DNA from: a virus
Virus record (IMG/VR): IMGVR_UViG_3300047462_000385
Coordinates: 1 to 64,000 of that record
Reading direction: 5' to 3' (one strand)
Length of the DNA: 64,000 nucleotides
Position numbers and translations under genes: made by a program. The first letter of the stretch is position 1, and each line of letters begins with the position of its first letter. The notes below the pieces were generated by a model. The model did not search any database. It had not been told where the DNA came from and worked only from the letters and a program-made list of their open reading frames with translations. This document shows positions 47,923 through 56,525 of this stretch, piece by piece.

Positions 47923-49323
47923 ATGAAAACCAATCGTTTTAGTTACTTGTTTGATACAGACAGCTACAAAGTTTCCCACTACTTGCAGTATCCTCCTGGT
48001 ACCACAAGTATGTTCTCCTACATCGAAAGCCGAGGCGGAGAATACAGTGAAACTGTTTTCTTTGGATTGCAATACTACTTGAAGGAATATTTGACTCATC
48101 GAGTTACAGTAGAAGAGGTTGAGAAAGCCAAGGTACTCTTTGCGGCACATGGCGAGCCATTCAACTATGACGGCTGGATGTACATTGCCAAAGATTTGAA
48201 AGGCAAGCTCCCCATTCGTATTCGCGCCGTACCAGAAGGAACTGTGGTTCCAACCCATAATATTCTTGTCAGTATTGAATCTACTGATCCGAAAGTGTTT
48301 TGGATTGTTTCTTGGATTGAAACCATGTTGCTTAGGGTTTGGTATCCTATCACGGTAGCTAGCCGCAGTCGTACAATTCGTGGTATTATTTTGCGTGCAT
48401 TGCAAGCATCTTCGGATGATCCGCAAGCAGAAATCAGCTTTAAGCTTCATGACTTTGGCTCGCGTGGAGTTAGTAGCCAAGAGTCTGCTATGATTGGTGG
48501 CGCAGCCCACTTGGTCAATTTTATGGGAAGTGATACGGTTGTGGGAGTGTTATGTGCCAATGAGTACTACAATATTCCAATGGCTGGATTCAGCATTCCG
48601 GCAGCAGAACATAGCTCCATTACTTCTTGGGGCAAAGAAAATGAAGTTGAAGCATATCGTAATATGCTAAAGCAATTCGCTAAGCCGGGCGCCTTGGTTG
48701 CCTGTGTATCGGACTCTTACGACTTGTGGAATGCTTGTTCTCACTTGTGGGGTGATCAGTTGAAGCAGGAAGTGATTGATTCTGGTGCAGTGGTCATCAT
48801 TCGCCCCGACTCTGGTCATCCTCCTACGGTAGTGCTAAAGACCGTTAAACTATTGGAAGAAAAGTTTGGAACGACCATTAACAAGAGGGGCTATAAGGTC
48901 TTGAAAAATGTCCGTATCATTCAGGGCGACGGCATCAATGAAAGGTCTATCCAGCTGATCCTAGACACTTTGATGGACAATGGTTACAGTGCCACGAACA
49001 TTGCTTTTGGTATGGGTGGCGCTTTGCTACAACAACTCAACCGTGATACTGAAAAATTTGCTATGAAGTGCAGCCATATTTTCATCGGAGACAAATCGGT
49101 GGATGTATTCAAAGATCCAGTGACTGACAAGGGCAAGGCAAGCAAAGCAGGACGTTTGGATTTGTGCTTCAATGAACGCGGCGGTTATGAAACCGTTCCT
49201 TTGTTTGAAGATGAGGTTTCTCATAAACGCACTGTTATGAAGACGGTATATGAGAATGGTGAGATTTTGGTGGACGATAATTTCGAAGAAATTAGAAAGA
49301 GAGTTCGTCATGAAGGTGCTTAA
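47923..49323 (+). CDS. nadV: nicotinamide phosphoribosyltransferase (NAMPT/NadV)
   Basis: 466 aa, typical length. DTDSYKVSHYLQYP near the N-terminus, FGSRGVSS, GSDTVVG, IPAAEHSS, CVSDSYDLWN, VIRPDSGHPP and GDGINERS are family hallmarks for nicotinamide, PRPP and the phosphorylated-His loop. Makes NMN from nicotinamide and PRPP. Phage NAMPT plus NMNAT is the NARP2-type pathway that rebuilds NAD+ depleted by host defence. Confidence 0.97.
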   Translation: MKTNRFSYLFDTDSYKVSHYLQYPPGTTSMFSYIESRGGEYSETVFFGLQYYLKEYLTHRVTVEEVEKAKVLFAAHGEPFNYDGWMYIAKDLKGKLPIRIRAVPEGTVVPTHNILVSIESTDPKVFWIVSWIETMLLRVWYPITVASRSRTIRGIILRALQASSDDPQAEISFKLHDFGSRGVSSQESAMIGGAAHLVNFMGSDTVVGVLCANEYYNIPMAGFSIPAAEHSSITSWGKENEVEAYRNMLKQFAKPGALVACVSDSYDLWNACSHLWGDQLKQEVIDSGAVVIIRPDSGHPPTVVLKTVKLLEEKFGTTINKRGYKVLKNVRIIQGDGINERSIQLILDTLMDNGYSATNIAFGMGGALLQQLNRDTEKFAMKCSHIFIGDKSVDVFKDPVTDKGKASKAGRLDLCFNERGGYETVPLFEDEVSHKRTVMKTVYENGEILVDDNFEEIRKRVRHEGA

Positions 49324-49494
49324 AAAACAAGATATTAGCAATTGGACATACAAACATACTTGTGTTACTTGATCGATTTTGAAGGATATAATCATCGTTA
49401 CCTAGAGAAATCCTGGGATCAGGTGGTTAATGATCCTGACCGCCCAGTAGGACAAGCATTTGCTTTGTGTATGATTTTGGAAGGATATTTATGA
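49310..49494 (+). pseudogene. chimeric remnant, duplicate of next gene's C-terminus
   Basis: ATG 49310 (inside the NAMPT end) reads MKVLKKQDISNWTYKHTC then meets TGA; in another frame CYLIDFEGYNHRYLEKSWDQ ... GQAFALCMILEGYL runs to TGA 49494. The second part matches the C-terminal end of 49491-50060 (FLLDFDAHN ... GHAYVLAMLLEGI). Looks like two gene ends joined by deletion. The stop overlaps the next ATG. Confidence 0.6.
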
Positions 49495-50060
49495 TTAAAG
49501 TCATCAACTACCACTACAAGTCCCAACCTGGTGATTTGGTGGTCAATGCAACTTCTCGATCAAAAGATTGGAGCCAGTCCTTAAGCCCATTCTTTTGTGG
49601 ACCATGTGAGTTGTATAATGGTTATGTTTCCCAAAATATGGAAAATGCTTGGCAATATAGCAAGGTCTATGAATATTATCTAGAAGATAATGGAACTGTG
49701 GGCAAAAGATATTTCGATTGGGCATAGAGCGGTTGGAACAAAATCAGAGCCGATCGTTATCCAATGGGCAAAGAAGCAAAACCTTTGTATTCTTATTGGG
49801 ACGGTGAAAAATTTTCTTATGTAGAAGCAAGAAAGAAAATATACATCCCGCTATATGCTCGTGCAGTACAGCGAACGTTTGCTTTTGAAAAATTAAAAGA
49901 TCTAGCTAAAGCTAACGAAAAAGTATTTCTTTTAGATTTTGATGCGCATAATTTGGAACCTGGTACGTTTGATTACTGGGAACTAGTTAACAATCCAAAT
50001 CTAAAAGTGGGACATGCATATGTGTTGGCAATGCTATTAGAAGGAATAATACATGAGTAA
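49491..50060 (+). CDS. DUF6939-like phage protein with in-frame TAG
   Basis: 190 codons including TAG at 49725-49727. Before: VINYHYKSQPGDLVVNATS ... MENAWQYSKVYEYY. After: SGWNKIRADRYPMGKEAKPLYSYW ... LDFDAHN ... GHAYVLAML. Both halves belong to one known-type phage protein (pattern NAWQ-KVY then RYPMGKG-KPLYS), and the frame is unbroken and ends in overlap with the next gene. So UAG is probably read as an amino acid by the tRNA at 20602. Function unknown. ATG 49491 in ATGA overlap. Confidence 0.75.
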
Positions 50061-50967
50061 CGTACTATTAGGAACAGCTGTTGCAGATGCACTTGGCGTT
50101 CCGTTTGAAACTAAGCTAATAAACAACCCAGCCTTATTGGAATGGGATGGCAAAAGTTTCTTGGGTAGTGAACACCATAAGCTACAACCAGGACAATACT
50201 CAGATGATACTCAAATGAGTTTGATGGTTGCCGAATCTCTAATTGAGAATCGTGGTTTCAATCCAGACGATTTGTCTGCTAGGTACGTAGATTGGATGAC
50301 TTCTGGTCGAGCTAGAGGTTGGGGCAAAACTACCTTGATGGCAATTCAGAATTTGACTTCTGGCAAACATTGGAGTGAATCTGGTATTGTTGGCTCTCTT
50401 GGCAATGGTACCGCTATGCGCTCCGCACCATTTGGAGTCTATTTCCGCAATGACCTCAAATCATTAGTCGATATCTGTAAAGTTGATAGTGCTATCACCC
50501 ACGTATCACCAGATGCTGAGGCTGGTTCGATTGCTATTGCAGTGGCAGCTTATTACGCTGTCAATGATGATTCTGACAATTTGTTAGAAAAGATTTGGGC
50601 TCACTTGCCAGATAGTAAGGTAAAGAATACTGTCTATAGTTTAGATGCTTTGATTAGCTCTGACCACATTAGCCCACGGCAAGCTCTCAAGGTACTTGGT
50701 ACCAAGGCTAACGTTCAAGAAACAGTTCCAGCAGCACTATATTGCTTCTTGAAGTTTGATAACTACTATGATGCAGTGGTAACTGCTATCAAGGCTGGTG
50801 GAGATACTGACACGACTGCCGCTATTGTCGGCGCCTTATTTGGCGCAAAATATGGCATGAAAGCCATTGATCCTGCTTTCTATGCGGTAGAAGACTTCGA
50901 TAAGCTTATTGCTTTAGACAGTCAATTATTCAACAGATCTGATTCTTCATTCTTTCCAAGAGGGTAA
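50053..50967 (+). CDS. ADP-ribosylglycohydrolase, second copy
   Basis: 304 aa. LLGTAVADALGVPFE, YSDDTQMSL (metal site), NGTAMRSAPFG and AGGDTDTTAAIVGALFG. Same family as 19414-20355 with clear divergence. Next to NAD+ salvage genes; it may return ADP-ribose from modified molecules. Confidence 0.93.
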   Translation: MSNVLLGTAVADALGVPFETKLINNPALLEWDGKSFLGSEHHKLQPGQYSDDTQMSLMVAESLIENRGFNPDDLSARYVDWMTSGRARGWGKTTLMAIQNLTSGKHWSESGIVGSLGNGTAMRSAPFGVYFRNDLKSLVDICKVDSAITHVSPDAEAGSIAIAVAAYYAVNDDSDNLLEKIWAHLPDSKVKNTVYSLDALISSDHISPRQALKVLGTKANVQETVPAALYCFLKFDNYYDAVVTAIKAGGDTDTTAAIVGALFGAKYGMKAIDPAFYAVEDFDKLIALDSQLFNRSDSSFFPRG

Positions 50968-50968
50968 C

Positions 50969-51805
50969 ATGTCCAAGAAATTACATTGTTTCGGTCATGA
51001 TTGGGAACAAAATCATGAGACATGGTACACTACAATTGACAGATTTGTCGTTAATACTTGGAAATTTGGATCTATTCATCAGGCTAAAATTCTGGTAGAT
51101 TACGACTTAAAAATTGACGGAAAAACTCATGATGCTCCATTATCAAGACCGTACGTTGGCATTTGTTTACGTCCTGGTAAAACACGTGACGTAGCAATGA
51201 AGACTTGTCTTGATTGGATTGATGAGTTTAAAAAGAAAGGTCCGCCCACAGTTGAGGAGTCTTTTGAGTACTGCGCCAAATACTGGTCAGACATTTATCC
51301 GACTAGAGTTTCCTATCTTGATCATTGGTTCTTTACTATTGGTAATGGATATGATTGGTTAGATGGTAGCCTTATGAATACAAGCCCAGATAGTTATCTT
51401 GATTCTTTAGCTCGTCGCGAAGAAAATAAAGAAGTATTTGAGGCAGCCGCAGAGGTCAAGAAACTTCTCAAAAAATATGGATATGAAGAGATTCTAAACG
51501 AATACGACGATTATAGCGATCCACAATCCAAATATTGGACATCTGGTGTTTATAGCTTTTATCCTGTCTCCAAAGATTATTCCGATATTTGCAAGGTACC
51601 GGATGATGTGAAGCCAGATTGGTTAGCTTTAGCTTATGAAGCTGCCTTATTGTTGCGAGATAAAAGTGGCGTTCCTCAGGTCAAATCACGATATAGTAGC
51701 GGAGAAGATGATCACGCTCGCCAGGAAGAAAACAGGAAAATTGGCGTCCAAGTGGTTTCTGATTTAGAAAGAAGATTTCCTCATGTCCTCAAAAAAGGTC
51801 AGTAA
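50969..51805 (+). CDS. unknown protein, 278 aa
   Basis: Not recognised. Soluble, Tyr/Trp/Asp-rich with several DYS/YDW segments and a basic C-terminal helix. One base after the previous stop; overlaps the helicase gene by 23 bp. Confidence 0.7.
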   Translation: MSKKLHCFGHDWEQNHETWYTTIDRFVVNTWKFGSIHQAKILVDYDLKIDGKTHDAPLSRPYVGICLRPGKTRDVAMKTCLDWIDEFKKKGPPTVEESFEYCAKYWSDIYPTRVSYLDHWFFTIGNGYDWLDGSLMNTSPDSYLDSLARREENKEVFEAAAEVKKLLKKYGYEEILNEYDDYSDPQSKYWTSGVYSFYPVSKDYSDICKVPDDVKPDWLALAYEAALLLRDKSGVPQVKSRYSSGEDDHARQEENRKIGVQVVSDLERRFPHVLKKGQ

Positions 51806-53273
51806 GTTTCCACCCAAAAGACCAGATAATTCACACCTCGTCAAGTTCAATCCCAAGAGAGAGTGGTCTGACTTTCAGAAGAATATCTTCAAAGATATTG
51901 CCAAAGCATCAGATCATACTGTGGTAATTGCCCGCGCAGGTTCTGGTAAAACATCCACTATCGTAGAGGGATTCAAGTACATTCCGAGAGGTAAAAAGAC
52001 TCTCATGGTTGCTTTCAACAAAAGCATCGCTGAAGAGCTAAAGCAACGAGCACCATCCTACGTAGACACTCTAACCCTTCACAGTTTGGGCTTTCGCGCC
52101 ATCAAACAGAATTTTGGCAATGTCATCCTAGAGAACGATAAATGCAGAGCATTGGTCGCCACTTTGATTGGTGACGACTATGATTTGTGGGAGCTTAATC
52201 AAAGTATTTGCAAATGCGTTTCTTTATGCAAAGGCTTTTTATTTGACACTCCAACCAAAATCGATGAGTTGATGGACCGATTTGATATCGATCCTCTAGA
52301 TTTAGAACGACCCAAATTTATTGAGTACGTCATCAAAACACTAGGATTGTGCAAGTCTCAAAAGCAAGTTGTGGACTTTGATGATATGATTTGGTTTCCA
52401 TTCGTGTATCGTCTCAATGTTGGCAAATGGGATGTAGTATTCGTTGATGAGGCTCAGGATTTGAATGCTGCCCAAATTGCTATGGTAATGTCGGCAATCA
52501 AGCCAGGTGGTAGAATCATTGCGGTAGGTGACCCTGCTCAAAGCATTTATCAGTTTCGCGGAGCCGACAGTGAAGCTATTCCTAATTTCATTAATAAGTT
52601 GAAAGCTAAGACGTTGCCGCTTTCAGTCACATACCGCTGCCCTAAAAAGGTGGTGAAACTGGCACAAGAGATAGTTCCCGATATTCAGGCTCACGACAAT
52701 GCTCCAGATGGATTTGTTGTTGAAATGCCTGTGGAAGATTTGCAAAAATCAGTTAAGGCAGGAGATTTCGTTCTATCAAGAACTAATGCCCCATTGGTAA
52801 AACACTGCATGGCTTTGCTCAAAGCGGGTGTCCCAGCTAATATTCAGGGTCGAGATGTTGGTGCTAACCTATTGTACTTCATCAAAAAATCTAAGGCAAA
52901 AACCATTAATGATTTCATTGCTTATGTTGTTGAATGGAAAGAGCAAGAAATTAGAAGATTATTGTCGGAGAAGAGAGATACGACAGTATGTATCGATAAA
53001 GCGGAATGTTTATTGAACCTATGCGAAGGAACTTTGACGATTAAAGATCTCAAAGAGACTATCGAGAAACTGTTTAATGATGTTGATGATGCTGCTAAAG
53101 TTATGTTTTCTACGACTCATAAAGCCAAAGGTTTGGAACGCGATCGTGTCTTTATTTTGACCAGCACCTATCGAAAAAGCGGAATGGGCGGAGAAGAAGA
53201 TAACCTTTGGTATGTTGCCGTAACTCGTAGTAAATCTGAGCTATATTTGGTGAAGAAACTAGCCAAGATCTAA
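51783..53273 (+). CDS. UvrD/Rep-like superfamily 1 DNA helicase
   Basis: 496 aa. Motif I ARAGSGKTST (~50-59), Ia VAFNKSIAEE, Ib TLHSLG, II FVDEAQDL, III GDPAQSIYQFRGAD, IV YRCP, V STTHKAKGLE, VI YVAVTRSK. Shorter than UvrD (no large 2B insert). Unwinds DNA 3'-5' in replication, repair or recombination. Confidence 0.95.
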   Translation: MSSKKVSKFPPKRPDNSHLVKFNPKREWSDFQKNIFKDIAKASDHTVVIARAGSGKTSTIVEGFKYIPRGKKTLMVAFNKSIAEELKQRAPSYVDTLTLHSLGFRAIKQNFGNVILENDKCRALVATLIGDDYDLWELNQSICKCVSLCKGFLFDTPTKIDELMDRFDIDPLDLERPKFIEYVIKTLGLCKSQKQVVDFDDMIWFPFVYRLNVGKWDVVFVDEAQDLNAAQIAMVMSAIKPGGRIIAVGDPAQSIYQFRGADSEAIPNFINKLKAKTLPLSVTYRCPKKVVKLAQEIVPDIQAHDNAPDGFVVEMPVEDLQKSVKAGDFVLSRTNAPLVKHCMALLKAGVPANIQGRDVGANLLYFIKKSKAKTINDFIAYVVEWKEQEIRRLLSEKRDTTVCIDKAECLLNLCEGTLTIKDLKETIEKLFNDVDDAAKVMFSTTHKAKGLERDRVFILTSTYRKSGMGGEEDNLWYVAVTRSKSELYLVKKLAKI

Positions 53274-53301
53274 TATCGTCATAATGTAGCATTATGTTGA
53301 T

Positions 53302-54498
53302 ATGGTATGCTTCAAAATGCTTGGCAGAGACGTTGATTCGTCTCCAATACAATATAGAACTTGGGTAGTGAATGATACGCCGGATTTCACTGGTGCGCTA
53401 TATACTGGCGATAAATCAGGTCCTAGTCCGTTAGTGGATGTTACTGCTTATGAAATTCTTGATCCTAGTGTTGTAGCTAATTTCAATTTACCTAATGCAG
53501 AAGACTGGTCTACTACCAGAAGAGTGCTTCCATGCTACACCTGTGATTCACAAACCGCTGTTATTGATGGTTATGTCTATTTATTTGGTGGACAGAACAG
53601 TTCCAAGATTCTTCGTGCCCCCGTTAATAATCCGGGTGTTTGGGCTGATACTGGCGCTAAATTGCCAATACCGCTTGCTGGCTCGCAATTAGCTATTGTA
53701 AACAACTCTGTCTATTTGTTTGGTGGAACTACAGATGCTACCTTTGGAACACCAACCAATGCAGTTCTGTCGGCTCCAACCTCTAATCCATTAAACTGGA
53801 CCAATGATGGTTATATTCTGCCAAAAAATCTTCATCATTCCCAATTGGGCATTATTGATGGTTACATGTATTTATTTGGCGGCTATGATGGATATGGTCC
53901 AAGCAAAGCCATTCTAAGCGCCCCAACTAGCAGCCCACTATCGTGGAGTGATACCGGACAGACTTTACCAGATCCTTTATATGGTTCACAGCTAGCTATT
54001 GTAGATGGATATGCGATATTATTTGGCGGATTAACGACCAATAATACTACTACCAAGAATATTTATTCAGCACCGATTAATACACCAACTACTTGGTCTT
54101 TTACTAGCTTTTTACCATTTCCATGTTTTTATGGTCAGTTTGCCACAGTAGGTAATCAAGGATTTTTATTTACTCCAACTGATGGTTATGTTTCTCCAAC
54201 AAGAATCTTAAGATGTCAATTGTCTAATCCATTTTCATGGATAGATACAAAGACATCTATTCCTGGAGAAGTTTCTCAATCGCAACTTGCGATTATTTAC
54301 GATCGATTATTCTTATTTGGTGGCAATGGAAGTACTATTGTTTTTGCCAACAATTCTCTTTTGAAATACAAATTGGACGATGTGATTGCTGTCAGTTACG
54401 GCTCAGTTACACGAACCCAAGTCAATGCGACTCCTAACAAACTGGATTTGTTCGTAGTTCTCGGATTCCCTCCTTGGAAAACTGATTACGGCGCCTAA
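53302..54498 (+). CDS. kelch-repeat protein, second
   Basis: 398 aa (ATG 53317 also possible). Five to six blades of the type Q-AI-DGY-YLFGG ... S-P---P--W, forming a beta-propeller. No signal peptide; probably virion-associated or host-binding, by analogy with other phage propellers. Divergent from 33049-33999. Confidence 0.85.
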   Translation: MVCFKMLGRDVDSSPIQYRTWVVNDTPDFTGALYTGDKSGPSPLVDVTAYEILDPSVVANFNLPNAEDWSTTRRVLPCYTCDSQTAVIDGYVYLFGGQNSSKILRAPVNNPGVWADTGAKLPIPLAGSQLAIVNNSVYLFGGTTDATFGTPTNAVLSAPTSNPLNWTNDGYILPKNLHHSQLGIIDGYMYLFGGYDGYGPSKAILSAPTSSPLSWSDTGQTLPDPLYGSQLAIVDGYAILFGGLTTNNTTTKNIYSAPINTPTTWSFTSFLPFPCFYGQFATVGNQGFLFTPTDGYVSPTRILRCQLSNPFSWIDTKTSIPGEVSQSQLAIIYDRLFLFGGNGSTIVFANNSLLKYKLDDVIAVSYGSVTRTQVNATPNKLDLFVVLGFPPWKTDYGA

Positions 54499-54517
54499 TT
54501 TTTCAGATTGGCGGGGC

Positions 54518-54546
54518 TTGACTTCCTTATTTTAGTGATTAAGATA
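54518..54546 (+). promoter_or_regulatory. possible promoter before Pth2 gene
   Basis: TTGACT (54518-54523), 17 nt, AAGATA. The ATG at 54552 would lie at the transcription start, giving a leaderless mRNA, or a later ATG (54615) is used. Confidence 0.4.
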
Positions 54547-54551
54547 TTTGT

Positions 54552-55004
54552 ATGGAACCACTGGATTCATCAGAGGCAGCTGCAAAGCGAGCTAATCAAG
54601 AAGACCCTATTGTAATGTACCTAATCGTACGAGAGTCATTAGGCATGGGTATAGGTAAAACGGCAGCACAGTGTGCGCATGCTTCCCAAATGCTTCAGTT
54701 AAAGTACGACACTTTTCGTTCGGAAAATGAAGCAAACAATTTGTGTGGTTGGGAGCCAGAGCATGACCCTTCGTTAGTTACGTCTTTTAAAGCGTGGCTT
54801 GATGAATCTTTTCGTAAAGTTGTTTTAAAAGCTGATGATAAAGAATGGGACAAGATCAAAGCTGAATTTCCAAACAAGTTTGTTCTTGTGGTGGATGCTG
54901 GTTTGACTGAAATTGCTCCTATGAGTGAAACAGTTATTGGACTTTGGCCAATGAAGAAAAGCCAAGTTCCCAAAGTTATTAAAAAACTACAGGTATTAAA
55001 ATGA
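54552..55004 (+). CDS. peptidyl-tRNA hydrolase, Pth2 type
   Basis: 150 aa. MYLIVRESLGMGIGKTAAQCAHAS is the Pth2 N-terminal signature (lysine and histidine of the active site); KVVLKADD, FVLVVDAGLTEIAP and TVIGLWPM complete it. Frees tRNA stalled on peptides. Pth2 is archaeal/eukaryotic-like but also seen in phages. Fits the tRNA-maintenance theme. ATGA overlap downstream. Confidence 0.92.
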   Translation: MEPLDSSEAAAKRANQEDPIVMYLIVRESLGMGIGKTAAQCAHASQMLQLKYDTFRSENEANNLCGWEPEHDPSLVTSFKAWLDESFRKVVLKADDKEWDKIKAEFPNKFVLVVDAGLTEIAPMSETVIGLWPMKKSQVPKVIKKLQVLK

Positions 55005-55648
55005 GACATTTTACTGTTAAAGAAGTTAAGCCAAAGATTTTTCATCTGAATTTCAAAGACCCATATCAATGCGCCATGCATTTCTTGCGATATCAAGAGT
55101 ATTATGAGTCGCCCAATCCTAAATTTCGCAATCACGCTTTTAGTTTGGTAGATTTTATGGAGTGGTATTCTGAAACTTTTGGCAATGGCTCTTTTACTTA
55201 TCCACTAGATTGGGCGGGGTTCAATGTCCCAAGCAATGTCATTACCATGGTTCATAGCTTGGGAATTCCAGATAAAAACAAGTATGATCAAGTCATGTTA
55301 GATGTACATGCCGCTTGCAGCCAAAAAGCTGGAGGCGATTTTTACCTTATTGGTTCTACTGGCAATAAAACAAAGAATCTATTTACCATGAAGCATGAAG
55401 TGGCTCATGGTATGTTTTATTTGATTCCGAAATATAAAAAGGAAATGGCTACTCTTGTCAGTGAACTTAAGCCTAATTTTCGAAACTCTATGTTTAAAGT
55501 CTTGAAACGCATCGGATATACTTCCCATGTCTACGTGGATGAATGTCAGGCTTATTTATCTACTGGAGTGCCTGCTGGATTCAATATCAAACTTAAAAAT
55601 GAAAACAAACCATTTATCGAACTTTACAATAAATACTACAATGCATAA
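55001..55648 (+). CDS. zinc metallopeptidase-like protein (HExxH)
   Basis: 215 aa. FTMKHEVAHGMFYL (~129-142) contains HEVAH, the HExxH zinc site, with E/Y further on. No signal peptide. Small phage-type protein, perhaps a peptidase without known target. Coupled with Pth2 (ATGA). Confidence 0.7.
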   Translation: MRHFTVKEVKPKIFHLNFKDPYQCAMHFLRYQEYYESPNPKFRNHAFSLVDFMEWYSETFGNGSFTYPLDWAGFNVPSNVITMVHSLGIPDKNKYDQVMLDVHAACSQKAGGDFYLIGSTGNKTKNLFTMKHEVAHGMFYLIPKYKKEMATLVSELKPNFRNSMFKVLKRIGYTSHVYVDECQAYLSTGVPAGFNIKLKNENKPFIELYNKYYNA

Positions 55649-56216
55649 ACTTTTATTTGTCATTCTATTTGTTTTAGTGGGCTGTAATGACATGCCCAAT
55701 ATCAATGAAAAACCAATCAAACGTGATCCCGTTATCACAGCCCCAACCACTGTACAAGAATCGTCTGATATCCAGTGGAACGCTCACTTCTCACCCAATG
55801 GTGGCTGCACCACTCATGTAGTGGAGGAACTTGGTAAAGCGCAACAATCTGTTTATGTTCAAGCGTATTCATTTACTTCGGTACCAATTGCTCAAGCTTT
55901 GATGGCTGCCCATCAACGAGGTGTGCATGTCGAAGTGATTCTTGATAAGAGCGACAGGACCGGCAAAGGAAGCGTTTTGCCAATGTTGGTGGGTCATGGT
56001 ATAACTACCTACATTGATGACAAGCACGCTATTGCTCACAACAAGATTATGATTATTGACAAGAAGACTGTTTTCACTGGATCTTTCAACTTTACCAATG
56101 CTGCCGAGCATAGCAACGCAGAGAATAGTATCGAATTAACTAATGCCAAAATTGCAGAAACATATCAGCAAAATTGGGATCATCACAAAGAACACTCAAC
56201 TAGGCAATCACTATGA
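55641..56216 (+). CDS. phospholipase D-like lipoprotein
   Basis: 191 aa from ATG 55641. Lipoprotein signal FVLVGC (Cys15). One PLD site: HNKIMIIDKKTVFTGSFNFT (HKD motif) and VYVQAYSFTS, as in Nuc-type endonucleases that work as dimers. Likely outside the inner membrane; may cut DNA or lipids. A bacterial-style gene. Confidence 0.88.
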   Translation: MHKLLFVILFVLVGCNDMPNINEKPIKRDPVITAPTTVQESSDIQWNAHFSPNGGCTTHVVEELGKAQQSVYVQAYSFTSVPIAQALMAAHQRGVHVEVILDKSDRTGKGSVLPMLVGHGITTYIDDKHAIAHNKIMIIDKKTVFTGSFNFTNAAEHSNAENSIELTNAKIAETYQQNWDHHKEHSTRQSL

Positions 56217-56521
56217 AAAATAAGAAAACTGCAGAAACAGACTTGTTAATTGTCAAGATGCTTAATAGTTTGGGGGACGAAAAAATACTAAATTATTTGC
56301 TTCTTTCTTTTCAAGAAGATTTAAAAACATTAGATAATTCCATTAGGGATGAGCAAGTTTTTGCTAAAGAAAACCCTCCGCATAGTACATATGGTTTCGC
56401 TGGTACAGAGGCTCGCCAACGAGTGAAGTATCTAAAAAGAATTAGAAAAGAACGCGTACTACTTAACAAGAAGTTCAATTTGTGTATCAAGATGAAAACC
56501 CGTATAGATAAGATGTGGTGA
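56213..56521 (+). CDS. unknown helical protein, 102 aa
   Basis: Basic, helical, coiled-coil-like (RQRVKYLKRIRKERVLLNKK). ATGA start after the PLD gene. Not recognised. Confidence 0.65.
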   Translation: MKNKKTAETDLLIVKMLNSLGDEKILNYLLLSFQEDLKTLDNSIRDEQVFAKENPPHSTYGFAGTEARQRVKYLKRIRKERVLLNKKFNLCIKMKTRIDKMW

Positions 56522-56525
56522 AATT

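Noticed and set aside
49325-49494. Canonical -1 frameshift at TTAAAAAAC rescuing the small gene
   Set aside because: The heptamer is out of register with the zero frame, and the second part matches a neighbouring paralogue, so a deletion chimera is simpler.
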